Of a DNA stretch of 48,490 nt, positions 15,868 through 25,755 are shown piece after piece. Origin of the DNA: Candidatus Bathyarchaeota archaeon (GTDB taxonomy: Archaea; Thermoproteota; Bathyarchaeia; Bathyarchaeales; Bathycorpusculaceae). How positions within the stretch are numbered: the stretch's first letter is position 1; every line of letters starts with the position of its first letter. The DNA lies in assembly GCA_016927015.1 (NCBI GenBank), contig JAFGNM010000128.1:1-48490 (forward strand), written 5' to 3'. The position numbers were made by a program, and so were the translations under genes. The notes beneath the pieces are model-generated. The model worked only from the letters and a program-made list of their open reading frames with translations, ran no database searches and was not told the origin of the DNA.

Positions 15868-17214
15868 ATGGCTAGGCGAATACTCGTTATCGGAGCCAAC
15901 GCTGCAGGTATGGAAGCGGCGTCCGCTGCGCGAAAAAAAGACCGCGCAGCTGAAATCACACTAATAACACAGGAGAAAAACGCTGGATATTCCCGTTGTG
16001 GTTTACCCTTCGTGATAGGCGGACAGATACCAAGCTTTAAGGACTTGATTGTTTATCCAGCTGCCTACTTTCAGATGTTGAAGTTGAATTTGAAGACTGA
16101 GACAAAAGCTACTGCCATTAACACTAAAGAAAAAGTCGTCACAGTTGTTGACAAATCAGGCGCCACCGAGTCGTTGCCGTACGACAGCTTGGTGATTGCC
16201 ACTGGCGCCGACGCTTTTATGCCTCCGATTAAGGGGCGTGAAAAGCAGGGAATACTCAGTCTCCGCAACTTGGAGGACGGCGAAAAAATTCTGCGAGAGG
16301 TGCAGAACGGAGCCAAATCAGCAGTGATTATGGGCGCTGGGTTGATAGGGCTTGAAACTGGCGTGGCTTTTATTGAGCGCGGCTTAAAGGTAACCTTAGT
16401 TGAGATGTTGCCGCAGATTCTGCCTGCTATGCTTGACGCGGACATGGCGAAAATGGTTCAGGAGCACCTGCAAGAAAAGGGCATGTGTATTCTCACGGAT
16501 AAACGTGTGGAAGAGTTTCTCGGCGACGACAAAGTGACGGCGATTATGGCTGGCGGCGAAAAGATCGAGGCTGACCTGTTCCTCAGCGCTTTCGGCGTGC
16601 GAGCCAACACTAAGCTGGCTGTTGATGCGGGTATACCTCTAGGCGAAAGCAGAGCGATAAAAACAAATGGCAAGATGGAAACTGACGTGAAAGACGTTTA
16701 CGCCGTTGGTGACTGCGCCGAAGCCCCGAACTTGATCACCCACAAGGCTGTTTGTGCGCAGTTGGGAACCATCGCGGTTAGGCATGGAAAAGTGGCAGGG
16801 GCAAACGCTGCTGGCGCCTACTCCCAGTTCCCCGGTGTCTTGGCTTCGGCTGTAACGCGTCTGTTCGAAACGGAAGCTGGCGTGACAGGCTTAACGGAGG
16901 CAGCGGCGAAGAGAGCTGGAATCGAAGTGCTCACTGGAGCCATCAGTTCCAAAACTAAAGCGGACTACTACCCTGGCGCTTTGCCGGTAAAAGTTAAGCT
17001 CGTAGTCGAAAAGGAATCGCAGCGCATAATAGGTGCCCAAATAGTAGGGGGCGAAGAAGTCACGCAACGCATAAACGCGTTGTCCTTTGCCATACAGAAG
17101 GGCATGACCGTGCGCGAGTTAGCCAAAGCAGACACGGCTTACGCGCCACCGCTTAATGAGACATGGGACCCTATGGTTTTAGCGGCTGAAATGGTTTTGA
17201 TGAAGCTCCGCTGA
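15868..17214 (+). CDS. CoA-disulfide reductase/NADH oxidase-like flavoprotein
   Basis: This is about 448 residues. It has an FAD-binding motif, ILVIGANAAGMEAA, at the N-terminus, a single redox Cys in YSRCGLPF (not the CxxxxC of dihydrolipoamide dehydrogenase), an NAD-binding GAGLIGLETG, the second FAD motif VYAVGDCAEA, and a C-terminal dimerisation domain. The single-Cys group includes CoA-disulfide reductases, NADH oxidases and polysulfide reductases. Two starts are possible: ATG 15853 (overlaps the gcvH stop) and ATG 15868 (AAGGA 7 nt upstream). The second gives a typical family N-terminus. Adjacency to gcvH hints that it may reduce the lipoyl or a related thiol carrier. Confidence 0.88.
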   Translation: MARRILVIGANAAGMEAASAARKKDRAAEITLITQEKNAGYSRCGLPFVIGGQIPSFKDLIVYPAAYFQMLKLNLKTETKATAINTKEKVVTVVDKSGATESLPYDSLVIATGADAFMPPIKGREKQGILSLRNLEDGEKILREVQNGAKSAVIMGAGLIGLETGVAFIERGLKVTLVEMLPQILPAMLDADMAKMVQEHLQEKGMCILTDKRVEEFLGDDKVTAIMAGGEKIEADLFLSAFGVRANTKLAVDAGIPLGESRAIKTNGKMETDVKDVYAVGDCAEAPNLITHKAVCAQLGTIAVRHGKVAGANAAGAYSQFPGVLASAVTRLFETEAGVTGLTEAAAKRAGIEVLTGAISSKTKADYYPGALPVKVKLVVEKESQRIIGAQIVGGEEVTQRINALSFAIQKGMTVRELAKADTAYAPPLNETWDPMVLAAEMVLMKLR

Positions 17215-17298
17215 ACACTAGCCTTCTTCTTTTCTTGTTTCGTATTTTAGTTTGTTTGCAAGCAGTAAACGATATATCCAAATTGCCACATTTTTTAG

Positions 17299-17649
17299 AT
17301 GGTGATGTTTTTGTCAAAGGCTAAAACTGAAAGACCCTTAGTAACGTACTTGATAGTAATTTGGATGGCAATCAACATCCTTTTAATGACGACTCTGATA
17401 GCAAGTGGCGACGAAGAGGATTTGAACAACTGGATAGAAATAGCGTTATGGGCATTTTCTACCGTAGGCTTGTTGTCGATGAAAAAGTGGGGCTCTGCCT
17501 TCGCCATTTTCACGTTATGCTACACGTTGAGCACAAGCATGGGCATTGTGATCTACTATCAAATATGGTTGAATGCAGTAAGGGTAATCATAAACGCAGT
17601 GGCTATCACTTACTTGTTCAGAAGTATTTTTTCTAAATCATTCAAGTAA
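17299..17649 (+). CDS. Small four-TM membrane protein
   Basis: This 116-residue protein is almost entirely hydrophobic, with segments at about 15-35, 45-61, 65-85 and 92-110 joined by short charged turns. I do not recognise a family. The N-terminus is basic (SKAKTERP), so it is probably cytoplasmic. No SD is obvious before ATG 17299; ATG 17305 is an alternative. It stands alone between the flavoprotein and deoxyhypusine synthase genes. Confidence 0.7.
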   Translation: MVMFLSKAKTERPLVTYLIVIWMAINILLMTTLIASGDEEDLNNWIEIALWAFSTVGLLSMKKWGSAFAIFTLCYTLSTSMGIVIYYQIWLNAVRVIINAVAITYLFRSIFSKSFK

Positions 17650-17703
17650 CCCTCTTTTTTAGTATTTTAGAAAGTTTTAATCACTTGTGCTGATTCTAAG
17701 CAG

Positions 17704-17756
17704 GTCCTCACGCGAGCTGTGAAGACGTGAGAGACAAAGACTTGTGCGGAAAAGTC
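17704..17756. other. Two consecutive hairpins upstream of dys; possible structured RNA
   Basis: GTCCTCACG pairs with CGTGAGAGAC across a 13-nt loop, with one bulged A. Four bases further on, GACTT pairs with AAGTC. Both lie upstream of the dys TATA box (17806-17815), so they are outside the predicted dys mRNA. They could belong to a small RNA or simply be chance structure. Confidence 0.3.
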
Positions 17757-17805
17757 GCCGCCTACTTGCCTGAATAGCGTGGGTTTATTCACATTCGTTT
17801 CGACA

Positions 17806-17815
17806 CATATTTATT
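17806..17815 (+). promoter_or_regulatory. TATA box of deoxyhypusine synthase gene
   Basis: CATATTTATT lies about 45 nt before ATG 17857. It lies inside the longer ORF-track frame, so it argues for the shorter start. Confidence 0.5.
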
Positions 17816-17856
17816 CCGACTTCAACAATCACACAGGTAAGTGGAGAAAGACAGTT

Positions 17857-18795
17857 ATGCTGAAAGAAGTTGTGAAGGATTACGAGTTCCGCGGAGACAT
17901 GTCGGTGGATGAGCTTGTCAAACAGATGGAGCAAGCGTGGGGTTTCACCGCTGGAAAACTCTCCGTGGGAGTAAGCATTCTGGAGCGCATGTTCAAAACT
18001 CAGAACTGCGTTAATTTCCTCTCGTTCACTGGAAACCTTGTGGCAACAGGCACCCGAGGCGTGTTTAAAGAGCTAGTGAAGCGGAAACTCGTTGATGTTG
18101 TAATCACGGCGTGTGGGACGCTGGACCACGACATGGCGAGGTGTTGGAGAAACTATTACAGGGGGTCCTTCATCATGAATGACGCTAAACTTCATGAGAA
18201 AGGCATAAACCGCCTAGGCAATGTGCTGGTTCCAAACGACAGTTACGGAACGATAATAGAGGAGAAAATGCAGGCGCTGCTGGAGAGCCTTTGGAAAGAG
18301 GGCGTAAGAGAAGTTTCAGGCAGTCAACTGTGCCGAGAAATAGGCTTACGCTGCTGCAACGAAAGCTCAATCCTCTACTGGGCAGCCAAAAACGGCATAC
18401 CAGTCTACGTGCCAGGCATCACGGACGGCGCGGTTGGTTATCAAACGTGGCTTTTCAGCCAAGACCACGACTTCAAGCTTAATTTGCTGAAAGACGAAGG
18501 AGAACTAAGCGACCTGATTTTCACGGCGAAAAAGACCGGCGCCTTAATTGTTGGCGGAGGCATCTCGAAGCATCACACTATATGGTGGAACCAGTTCAAA
18601 GACGGCTTAGACTACGTCGTGTACGTCAGCACAGCTGACGAGTGGGACGGCAGCCTCTCTGGCGCAAGACCGCGAGAAGCAGTTTCATGGGGAAAAATAA
18701 GCGAGAAAGCGAAGCGTGTGATGGTTGAGGGGGATGCTTCACTGATACTGCCCGTAATGCTGAGCGCGCTTGTAGCGAGGCTTGGGAAAGCTTAG
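17857..18795 (+). CDS. dys: Deoxyhypusine synthase
   Basis: This 312-residue NAD-dependent enzyme moves the aminobutyl group of spermidine to a lysine of aIF5A. Conserved parts are SFTGNLVATGTRG, ITACGTLDHDMAR, GGGISKHHTIWWN (with the active-site His and Asn), DEWDGSLSGARPREAVSWGKI, and the catalytic Lys280 in SWGK. The start at 17857 has GTGGAG upstream and follows a TATA box. The stop codon overlaps that of the convergent paralogue (TTAG shared), so there is no intergenic space and the 3' ends probably produce overlapping transcripts. Confidence 0.95.
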   Translation: MLKEVVKDYEFRGDMSVDELVKQMEQAWGFTAGKLSVGVSILERMFKTQNCVNFLSFTGNLVATGTRGVFKELVKRKLVDVVITACGTLDHDMARCWRNYYRGSFIMNDAKLHEKGINRLGNVLVPNDSYGTIIEEKMQALLESLWKEGVREVSGSQLCREIGLRCCNESSILYWAAKNGIPVYVPGITDGAVGYQTWLFSQDHDFKLNLLKDEGELSDLIFTAKKTGALIVGGGISKHHTIWWNQFKDGLDYVVYVSTADEWDGSLSGARPREAVSWGKISEKAKRVMVEGDASLILPVMLSALVARLGKA

Positions 18796-19856
18796 GATAC
18801 GCCCTTAAAGAGCCACGACATATCTGGCGCGTTGCGTTTCACTTTCACTCTTTCGTTGAGCGCATGCGTTATCAGCGGCAGAGCAATTGTGGCATCGCAG
18901 TAGCACACCGCGCGGGTGCCGCTTTCGCTGTTGATTTTGCCCCAGCTTATAGCCTCTTCCAGCGTGCAGCCTGACAAGCCGCCCCATTGTGGCGCGTCTG
19001 TGGTTATTTGTATGGCGTACTTGTGCGGGTAATAGTACTCTTGCAAGCCTTTGCGGAGGTGTCCGTCTCTGCCAGCTACGCCTTGGTCGTTGGTTTGGGG
19101 TGAAACTGAGATAGCGATGAGTTGTGTTAGGTCTTTTGGCACTCCGCCGCCGATGTAGACTACGCCGACGTCTTTTGTTTTGGTGCCGATGTTCACGAAC
19201 TGGTCGAACTCTTTTACTGAGTCCAGAATTATGGTGTGCCCTTGGTTCTTAGCCATCAGGAATGTTTCGCCGTAGGCGCTGTCGCTCATGGCTGGGCTGA
19301 AAATTGGAACGCCTTTCTTTGCGGCTACAGCGGTTATGCTGGGTATGCCTTTCGCGCCGAGGTGTTTGCCGAGTAAATGCAGAAATTCCGCGCTTGAGTA
19401 GGCAAAATCCGTTTTCAAAGTCATAACGAAATCTGTTACTAATTCTTCCATCTTTCGGTAGTCGGTTTCTTTGCCGAAGACGTCATAGTACCTGTTTACA
19501 TCCGCTTCTAGGAGCTCCTCGTCGTTTGCCATGTGGCTGCCCTGCCAGTAGCCGAAGCCCATGGCATCCACAATGTCCTCTGAAACGTTGGCGCCCGTTG
19601 AGACCAGCACGTCAATGAACCGGTTCTCCATAAGCCAGTTTACTATCGTCCATTGGCCAGCGGTGCTCATGGAGCCTGCCAAGCCCATAACAATAGTCAA
19701 ATCTTTTTCTTTAAGCATGTTTTCCCAGACGTCAACTGCTTCGCCGAGTTTTCTTCCCTGATAAGCGGTTCGGCTCATTTCCGCCAGAAGCTGTGAAACG
19801 CTTTTTTCTTTAACCTTTATCGGTTCTAGTTTTTTGTTGAAGTATGGTTCGCTCAT
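18792..19856 (-). CDS. Deoxyhypusine synthase-like paralogue
   Basis: This is a 354-residue homologue of the neighbouring dys. The catalytic Lys307 is retained in EAISWGKIN, and STGANVSEDIVDAMG matches the NAD-binding region. However, the KHH motif that supplies an active-site His in true DHS reads PKDLTQ here. Family members of this type are often annotated deoxyhypusine synthase-like and may use a different acceptor, for example making homospermidine or other aminobutyl compounds; the substrate is unknown. The ATG at 19856 is preceded by GAGGTGC. It converges with dys with a 4-bp overlap at the stops. Confidence 0.9.
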   Translation of the reverse strand: MSEPYFNKKLEPIKVKEKSVSQLLAEMSRTAYQGRKLGEAVDVWENMLKEKDLTIVMGLAGSMSTAGQWTIVNWLMENRFIDVLVSTGANVSEDIVDAMGFGYWQGSHMANDEELLEADVNRYYDVFGKETDYRKMEELVTDFVMTLKTDFAYSSAEFLHLLGKHLGAKGIPSITAVAAKKGVPIFSPAMSDSAYGETFLMAKNQGHTIILDSVKEFDQFVNIGTKTKDVGVVYIGGGVPKDLTQLIAISVSPQTNDQGVAGRDGHLRKGLQEYYYPHKYAIQITTDAPQWGGLSGCTLEEAISWGKINSESGTRAVCYCDATIALPLITHALNERVKVKRNAPDMSWLFKGVS

Positions 19857-19954
19857 TAATTTGCACCTCGTTGTAGATTAGGTGACTTGTATATGAAATT
19901 TATCATTTTGGATGAAGCCAAACAATATGGCTGGGTGTATTTTTCTGGACAGGA

Positions 19955-20398
19955 TTAAGTCGTTGATGTTTGTTGCGGATTGGAGGTTTTTTGACCGCGG
20001 TTGCTGAATTTTCCGAGAATTCCAAATGGATAGGGCAGTATCAAAATTTCAACTGCGGCGATTGCGAAGAAAGGCAAGCCTGTAATTGTTTGTAGTAGAA
20101 GGGTGATTGTGGAGAATGTGAGCAGCAGGAATAAGCCGTTGAGCCAGAAGCCTATTTGCCAGCCTTCGCATTTGTACAAACGCTGAAGCATAACGATGTT
20201 TAGCACGCCTATTATTATTGGTTCGATGCCGTATGAGATGAACAGGAAGAAGGCGAAACCCACTGGAGACATGAAAAGCAGCAAGGCATTTTGGAAAACA
20301 TCCAGTAGCAATTGAGCGACAACTAGGGCAATCGTTATTACTAAGCCGTGCATGAACGTTTGTTTAGATAGCTTACGTATTCTGTGCAATCCATTCAC
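19955..20398 (-). CDS. Small polytopic membrane protein
   Basis: This is a 147-residue hydrophobic protein with about four segments (roughly 15-35, 45-75 as one or two, 82-104, 108-126) and a polar Thr/Gln/Ser-rich tail. The N-terminus is basic (HRIRKLSKQ). I do not recognise the family. The gene overlaps the 3' end of the large glycosidase-fusion gene by 26 nt in the same direction, so the two are very probably co-transcribed. It could be an accessory membrane component for that surface protein. Confidence 0.75.
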   Translation of the reverse strand: MNGLHRIRKLSKQTFMHGLVITIALVVAQLLLDVFQNALLLFMSPVGFAFFLFISYGIEPIIIGVLNIVMLQRLYKCEGWQIGFWLNGLFLLLTFSTITLLLQTITGLPFFAIAAVEILILPYPFGILGKFSNRGQKTSNPQQTSTT

Positions 20399-22808
20399 CT
20401 ACTGTTTCTTCTGCGAGCCTTCCGCGTATTCCATAAGTGTTGTCCACACTATTCCAATAGACTATCCAGCAACCTCTGAGCCCCATGCTCTTGAAAAGGT
20501 TGAGACCCCTTATGATGAAGTCGCTTTGGGCTCTGTCGTCACTTGTTGACATGCCAAATTCGGTAATGACCACGTCTTTATTGGTTATTTTGTGCAGCAG
20601 CTGAACAAAGTTCGGAGATAGAACCAAGAAAGAGTCCATAAAGACATCAAACCCTACAAAATCGAGGTTTTCGCTGAATGTGATGGGAAGGTTTGTCCGA
20701 ATGACAAAGCCTGCTTCGAAATTAGTGTAAAGTTGTACTGAAAGCTGATGTTGATCAATTATTGAATACGTCTGTTCAAATTTAGAAATTATTTCATCAT
20801 CTGTAAATAAGGCACCTATATCCCACGATGACGACAACTCGGGTTCATTAAGAACCTGAATGTAAGAAAGAAATTGACCCCATCTACTAAGGTAGTACTC
20901 TATTGCAGCAGAGCCATCATTGTTATGGATTATGAGGGCAACTCTCATGTCAAAATATTGGGTGGCGCTAAAGAATGCATCTGTTAGGCTGTTGGCATAA
21001 TCACTTGGGTCAACTGAGTCACACACCAGATTTACACGGATCACTTTGAAACCTAAATTCTTAATGCACGAAACATCATCGTAGATTTGCCCAATATTGT
21101 CTTGCTCGTAGACATAGGTTACTCCCACCTCGAACGGCGAATTTGAATTAACGGGCAAAGACGAGAAGTAAAAGTATGGAGCGAAAAATTGGACAAGAAT
21201 CATAAGGATACAGGTGCTAATCAGGATTAAATTCAGCACTATTCGGTTATTAGCGATTGAGGCAAGCCGCTGTTTCACGCACTTTATCAAACCTTGTTGC
21301 TTGTAAGACAAAAATCGCTGTTTCTTGAAGTAAACCAGAAGGCAACCGCCGGCAAGAGCCACTATGGCTATGCTGGCTATAATCAAGGCAATCGGAAAAG
21401 GAGGCGCTATGTTGAAGTGAATGGTTTCTGAACTTTCATTTCCCGAGGTGTCAGTAGCGTAGACTGTTACGATATGCTCGCCATCAGCGAGACCTGACAA
21501 GGTGGTGTTCCCAGCGATAGTTACTGTATCTTGTCCGTCTAGGCTGTAACCAAGCCACGAAGTAGCCTCATTCACCACGAAAGTCAATGAAACCTCGCCT
21601 GTCTCGTACTTCTCATTTTTCGGGCTCAAAATAGAAATGACTGGCGGCTGAGCATCGGGTTCTGGTGAAACTTTGGTAAGCCGAATAACATTTCCTAAAA
21701 TCGTATCCAGAACCGCGTATCCGCCATCCGCGGTTCGTATTAAGGAAGGTAAACTGTAATCCACGTCTAGAAGAGCTGGCGGTTCCGTATTTGTCCCGCT
21801 TGCATCAGCATATGTCAAGCGCCACTGTTCACTACCAGAAGTGTCCGTCCTAACTAAAACTGCGCTGCCACCTACGGCTACGGTGTAGCCTTCATCGTTA
21901 TTCTGCACCACTGAACTGAAACTTTTATTAGGTATGTGCCCGTAAGGCAAGCTCCACTGCTCATGCCCGTTAGAATTGATTTTAATCAACCAAGGAACAA
22001 TTCCACCGCTCGCTTGCCATTCTCCCGCTCCTGCAAGCACAAAGCCGCCATCCTTTGTTCGTGCTAGAGAAAAAACAGAATGCAGGTCTGAAGTTTCGCC
22101 GGCAGCATAAGTTTGGCTCCATTGCAAATTGCTGTTTGAATCTATTTTTGCCAGCCAAAAATCGTTTTTCCAGCTACCTGCTAACGCGACACCACGGTCG
22201 TGTGTCTCGACTACATCATTAACAGTGAAACCGCCAGTAAACGTTTTATTCCATAGAATGTTGCCTTCAGTGTCAGTTTTAAGCAGCCAAACAACGTTTT
22301 CATCGTTATTTTCTATCTTGTTACCTACCATAACGTAGCTTTCATCGCTGGTTTGAATGCCGGCGCATAATCCCGTTACTCGTAGATCCCTTGTCCACTG
22401 AACGTTTCCTTCAGCATCCGTCTTAACCAGATAGCCCCCTTCACCAAACAACAAATAGCCCCAATCTGCAGTTTGTACCCCTGAAACAGCACTGTTGACG
22501 CCTCCAAAGACGTCAGCGCCATACTCCTTTTCCCACTGTAACTCACCTGACGAGTCGGTTTTGATAAGTACACTTGTGTACGCCGAGACAGGAGACCCAG
22601 CTATGGCGTATCCTCCATCAGCAGTCTGAATGACAGAATTGCCCCGCCACCCGCGGAAGGTTTTGCTCCACTCAGATGAAGGCGCCTCAGAAGCAACACT
22701 TAATGAAAGAAAAGCAGCAGTCATCGCCAACGCTATAAGCATTACTGCTACAGTAGTTCGTAAACGCCTTCGCCTATAGGAAGAACACTTAAACGCTGAC
22801 ATACGCAT
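20373..22808 (-). CDS. Membrane-anchored beta-propeller/Ig-like/GH-A glycoside hydrolase fusion
   Basis: This is an 811-residue, multidomain surface protein. A basic N-terminus and hydrophobic segment (about 17-40) form a signal peptide or anchor. Residues 47-385 hold about seven repeats of the type IQTADGGYAIAG...LIKTDSSG...QW, a beta-propeller. An Ig-like module (about 390-466) follows, then TM helices at 473-494 and 523-547 around a basic loop. The C-terminal 260 residues look like a clan GH-A TIM barrel: Glu655 in LNEPE would be the acid/base and Glu750 in ITEFG the nucleophile. The topology puts propeller and hydrolase on the same outer side. It probably binds and cleaves extracellular polysaccharide. 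The hydrolase family (GH5/GH39/GH42-like) is not resolved. Confidence 0.85.
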   Translation of the reverse strand: MRMSAFKCSSYRRRRLRTTVAVMLIALAMTAAFLSLSVASEAPSSEWSKTFRGWRGNSVIQTADGGYAIAGSPVSAYTSVLIKTDSSGELQWEKEYGADVFGGVNSAVSGVQTADWGYLLFGEGGYLVKTDAEGNVQWTRDLRVTGLCAGIQTSDESYVMVGNKIENNDENVVWLLKTDTEGNILWNKTFTGGFTVNDVVETHDRGVALAGSWKNDFWLAKIDSNSNLQWSQTYAAGETSDLHSVFSLARTKDGGFVLAGAGEWQASGGIVPWLIKINSNGHEQWSLPYGHIPNKSFSSVVQNNDEGYTVAVGGSAVLVRTDTSGSEQWRLTYADASGTNTEPPALLDVDYSLPSLIRTADGGYAVLDTILGNVIRLTKVSPEPDAQPPVISILSPKNEKYETGEVSLTFVVNEATSWLGYSLDGQDTVTIAGNTTLSGLADGEHIVTVYATDTSGNESSETIHFNIAPPFPIALIIASIAIVALAGGCLLVYFKKQRFLSYKQQGLIKCVKQRLASIANNRIVLNLILISTCILMILVQFFAPYFYFSSLPVNSNSPFEVGVTYVYEQDNIGQIYDDVSCIKNLGFKVIRVNLVCDSVDPSDYANSLTDAFFSATQYFDMRVALIIHNNDGSAAIEYYLSRWGQFLSYIQVLNEPELSSSWDIGALFTDDEIISKFEQTYSIIDQHQLSVQLYTNFEAGFVIRTNLPITFSENLDFVGFDVFMDSFLVLSPNFVQLLHKITNKDVVITEFGMSTSDDRAQSDFIIRGLNLFKSMGLRGCWIVYWNSVDNTYGIRGRLAEETVGEWIAQNT

Positions 22809-24205
<1,397 letters not shown>

Positions 24206-24223
24206 ACGCTTCAGATGCTGAAA

Positions 24224-24233
24224 CTTTAAAAAC
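24224..24233 (+). promoter_or_regulatory. TATA box of pgk
   Basis: CTTTAAAAAC lies about 45-50 nt before the pgk ATG. pgk can therefore be transcribed apart from gap. Confidence 0.5.
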
Positions 24234-24276
24234 CCTTTCCCCATCCTTTTCTTTTTGACAACAGAAGAGTGAAAAC

Positions 24277-25509
24277 ATGGCAAAGTATCTAACACTAGAC
24301 GATTTTAACGTGAAAAACAAAGTAGTCCTAGTCCGAGTTGACTTCAACTCAGAAATAGACCCAGAAACAAAAAAGGTCACAAGCAACGTACGCATTCGAG
24401 CACACGCCGAGTCAACAATCACTGAGCTGGCAGAAAAAGGCGCCAAAGTCGTAGTTTTAGCGCACCAAGGACGCAAAGGCGACGCAGACTTCATACCCAT
24501 GAAACAGCACGCTGAAATTCTAGGCAAAATCTTGAAGTGCCCAGTGCAATTCGTTGACGACGTTTACGGCGAAAAAGCAAAAAAAGCCATAAAAAACCTG
24601 AAAGCCGGCGAAATTCTCGTTTTAGACAACGTTAGAGGATTTGATGCTGAAACCAAAAAAGGAACACCTGAGGAACACGCGAAAACCGAGCTTGTCCAGA
24701 ACCTTGCGCCATTGGCGGATTTGTTTGTTAATGATGCCTTCGCGGCAGCTCACAGAGCTCACGTGTCGATGGTAGGTTTCACAGCGGTCTTGCCAAGTGC
24801 CGCAGGACGCATAATGGAGCGTGAACTGAAATCCCTCAGTAAAGCGTTGGATAAGCCAGAGAAACCCTGTTTGTTCGTTATGGGTGGAGCTAAAGCAGAT
24901 GATTCACTTGAAATCTCGAAATACGTTCTAAGCAACAACATAGCGGACATGGTGCTTACTGGTGGTGTGACTTCGCAGGTTTTTCTCGCTGCAAAAGGCT
25001 ACAAACTCGGCGAAAAGAACATGGCTTTCCTGGAGAAGAAAGGGCTCACTGAGCTGATTCCGGGAATAAAAGAGCTAATGCAGAAGTATCCTAAGGGCAT
25101 TGCAGTTCCAGAAGACTTAGCTCTAGACGTGAACGGAAAACGCAAAGAAATCTCCGTGGACAAATTGCCTGCTGACTACTCAATATTCGATGTGGGAACC
25201 AAAACGGTTGAGAGCTACGGAAAACTTTGCGCGTCAGCAAAATCCATCGTTCTCAGCGGACCAATGGGCGTCTACGAAAACCCAGAATTCGCCGTTGGAA
25301 CAAAAGGAATCTTCGAGGCAATCGCCGATTCTGAAGCCTTTTCGCTTGCTGGAGGAGGACACACCATCTCGGCGCTGAACCAGTTTGGGCTATCCAGCAA
25401 AATCTCTTACATAAGCACTGCTGGCGGAGCGTTAATCGAGTTCCTAATGGGCAAGAAACTTCCAGGCGTTGCAGCCTTGGAAAACGCTGTTAAAAAGAAA
25501 GTCGCTTAA
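24277..25509 (+). CDS. pgk: Phosphoglycerate kinase, archaeal type
   Basis: This is 410 residues. Substrate-binding VLVRVDFNSE, the archaeal LAHQGRKGD in place of the bacterial SHLGRP, NDAFAAAHRAHVSMVGF, and the nucleotide-binding GGAKADDSLE and FSLAGGGHT segments are visible. It transfers phosphate between 1,3-bisphosphoglycerate and ADP. The sequence type is archaeal, in contrast to the bacterial-type GAPDH just upstream. The spacing of 71 bp with a TATA-like box suggests an own promoter, though readthrough from gap is possible. Confidence 0.96.
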   Translation: MAKYLTLDDFNVKNKVVLVRVDFNSEIDPETKKVTSNVRIRAHAESTITELAEKGAKVVVLAHQGRKGDADFIPMKQHAEILGKILKCPVQFVDDVYGEKAKKAIKNLKAGEILVLDNVRGFDAETKKGTPEEHAKTELVQNLAPLADLFVNDAFAAAHRAHVSMVGFTAVLPSAAGRIMERELKSLSKALDKPEKPCLFVMGGAKADDSLEISKYVLSNNIADMVLTGGVTSQVFLAAKGYKLGEKNMAFLEKKGLTELIPGIKELMQKYPKGIAVPEDLALDVNGKRKEISVDKLPADYSIFDVGTKTVESYGKLCASAKSIVLSGPMGVYENPEFAVGTKGIFEAIADSEAFSLAGGGHTISALNQFGLSSKISYISTAGGALIEFLMGKKLPGVAALENAVKKKVA

Positions 25510-25540
25510 ACTCTTCCTTCTTTTTCTTTGTCTTCTCATG

Positions 25541-25616
25541 TTCTCTAGCGCTCGAAAAAGACTACCCCCTCCCTTATTTAAAGGCTGAAATTATAGTAGA
25601 ATTGAAGTTTGACTGC
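25541..25616 (-). repeat. Dispersed intergenic element, copy 4 (B type)
   Basis: Read on the minus strand it runs TTTAAATAAGGGAGGGGG, then TAGTCTTTTTCGAGCGCTAGAGAA. The block GACTACCCCCTCCCTTAT (plus strand, 25560-25577) is identical to 46586-46603. The GCGCTAGAGAA part matches copies 1 and 2, which ties the A and B types together. It lies between convergent genes. Confidence 0.7.
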
Positions 25617-25647
25617 TGTCTGCTGAGCTTCGACTGCTCTCTGCAGA
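25611..25647. repeat. Direct repeat pair with 21-bp period
   Basis: GACTGCTGTCTGCTGA (25611) and GACTGCTCTCTGCAGA (25632) match at 14 of 16 positions and are exactly 21 bp apart. The pair lies in the convergent region after pgk. The role is unknown; a dimeric protein site or part of an untranslated RNA are both possible. Confidence 0.45.
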
Positions 25648-25755
25648 AACAGGTCAGGGCATTGGCAAGATGCGATTAGAAGCCTATTCCCGTTATCATA
25701 TTTTGGGAAAAAGATAAACTGGGCTCAAACAGTTTTTAGGTGAATGTTTGGTTTG

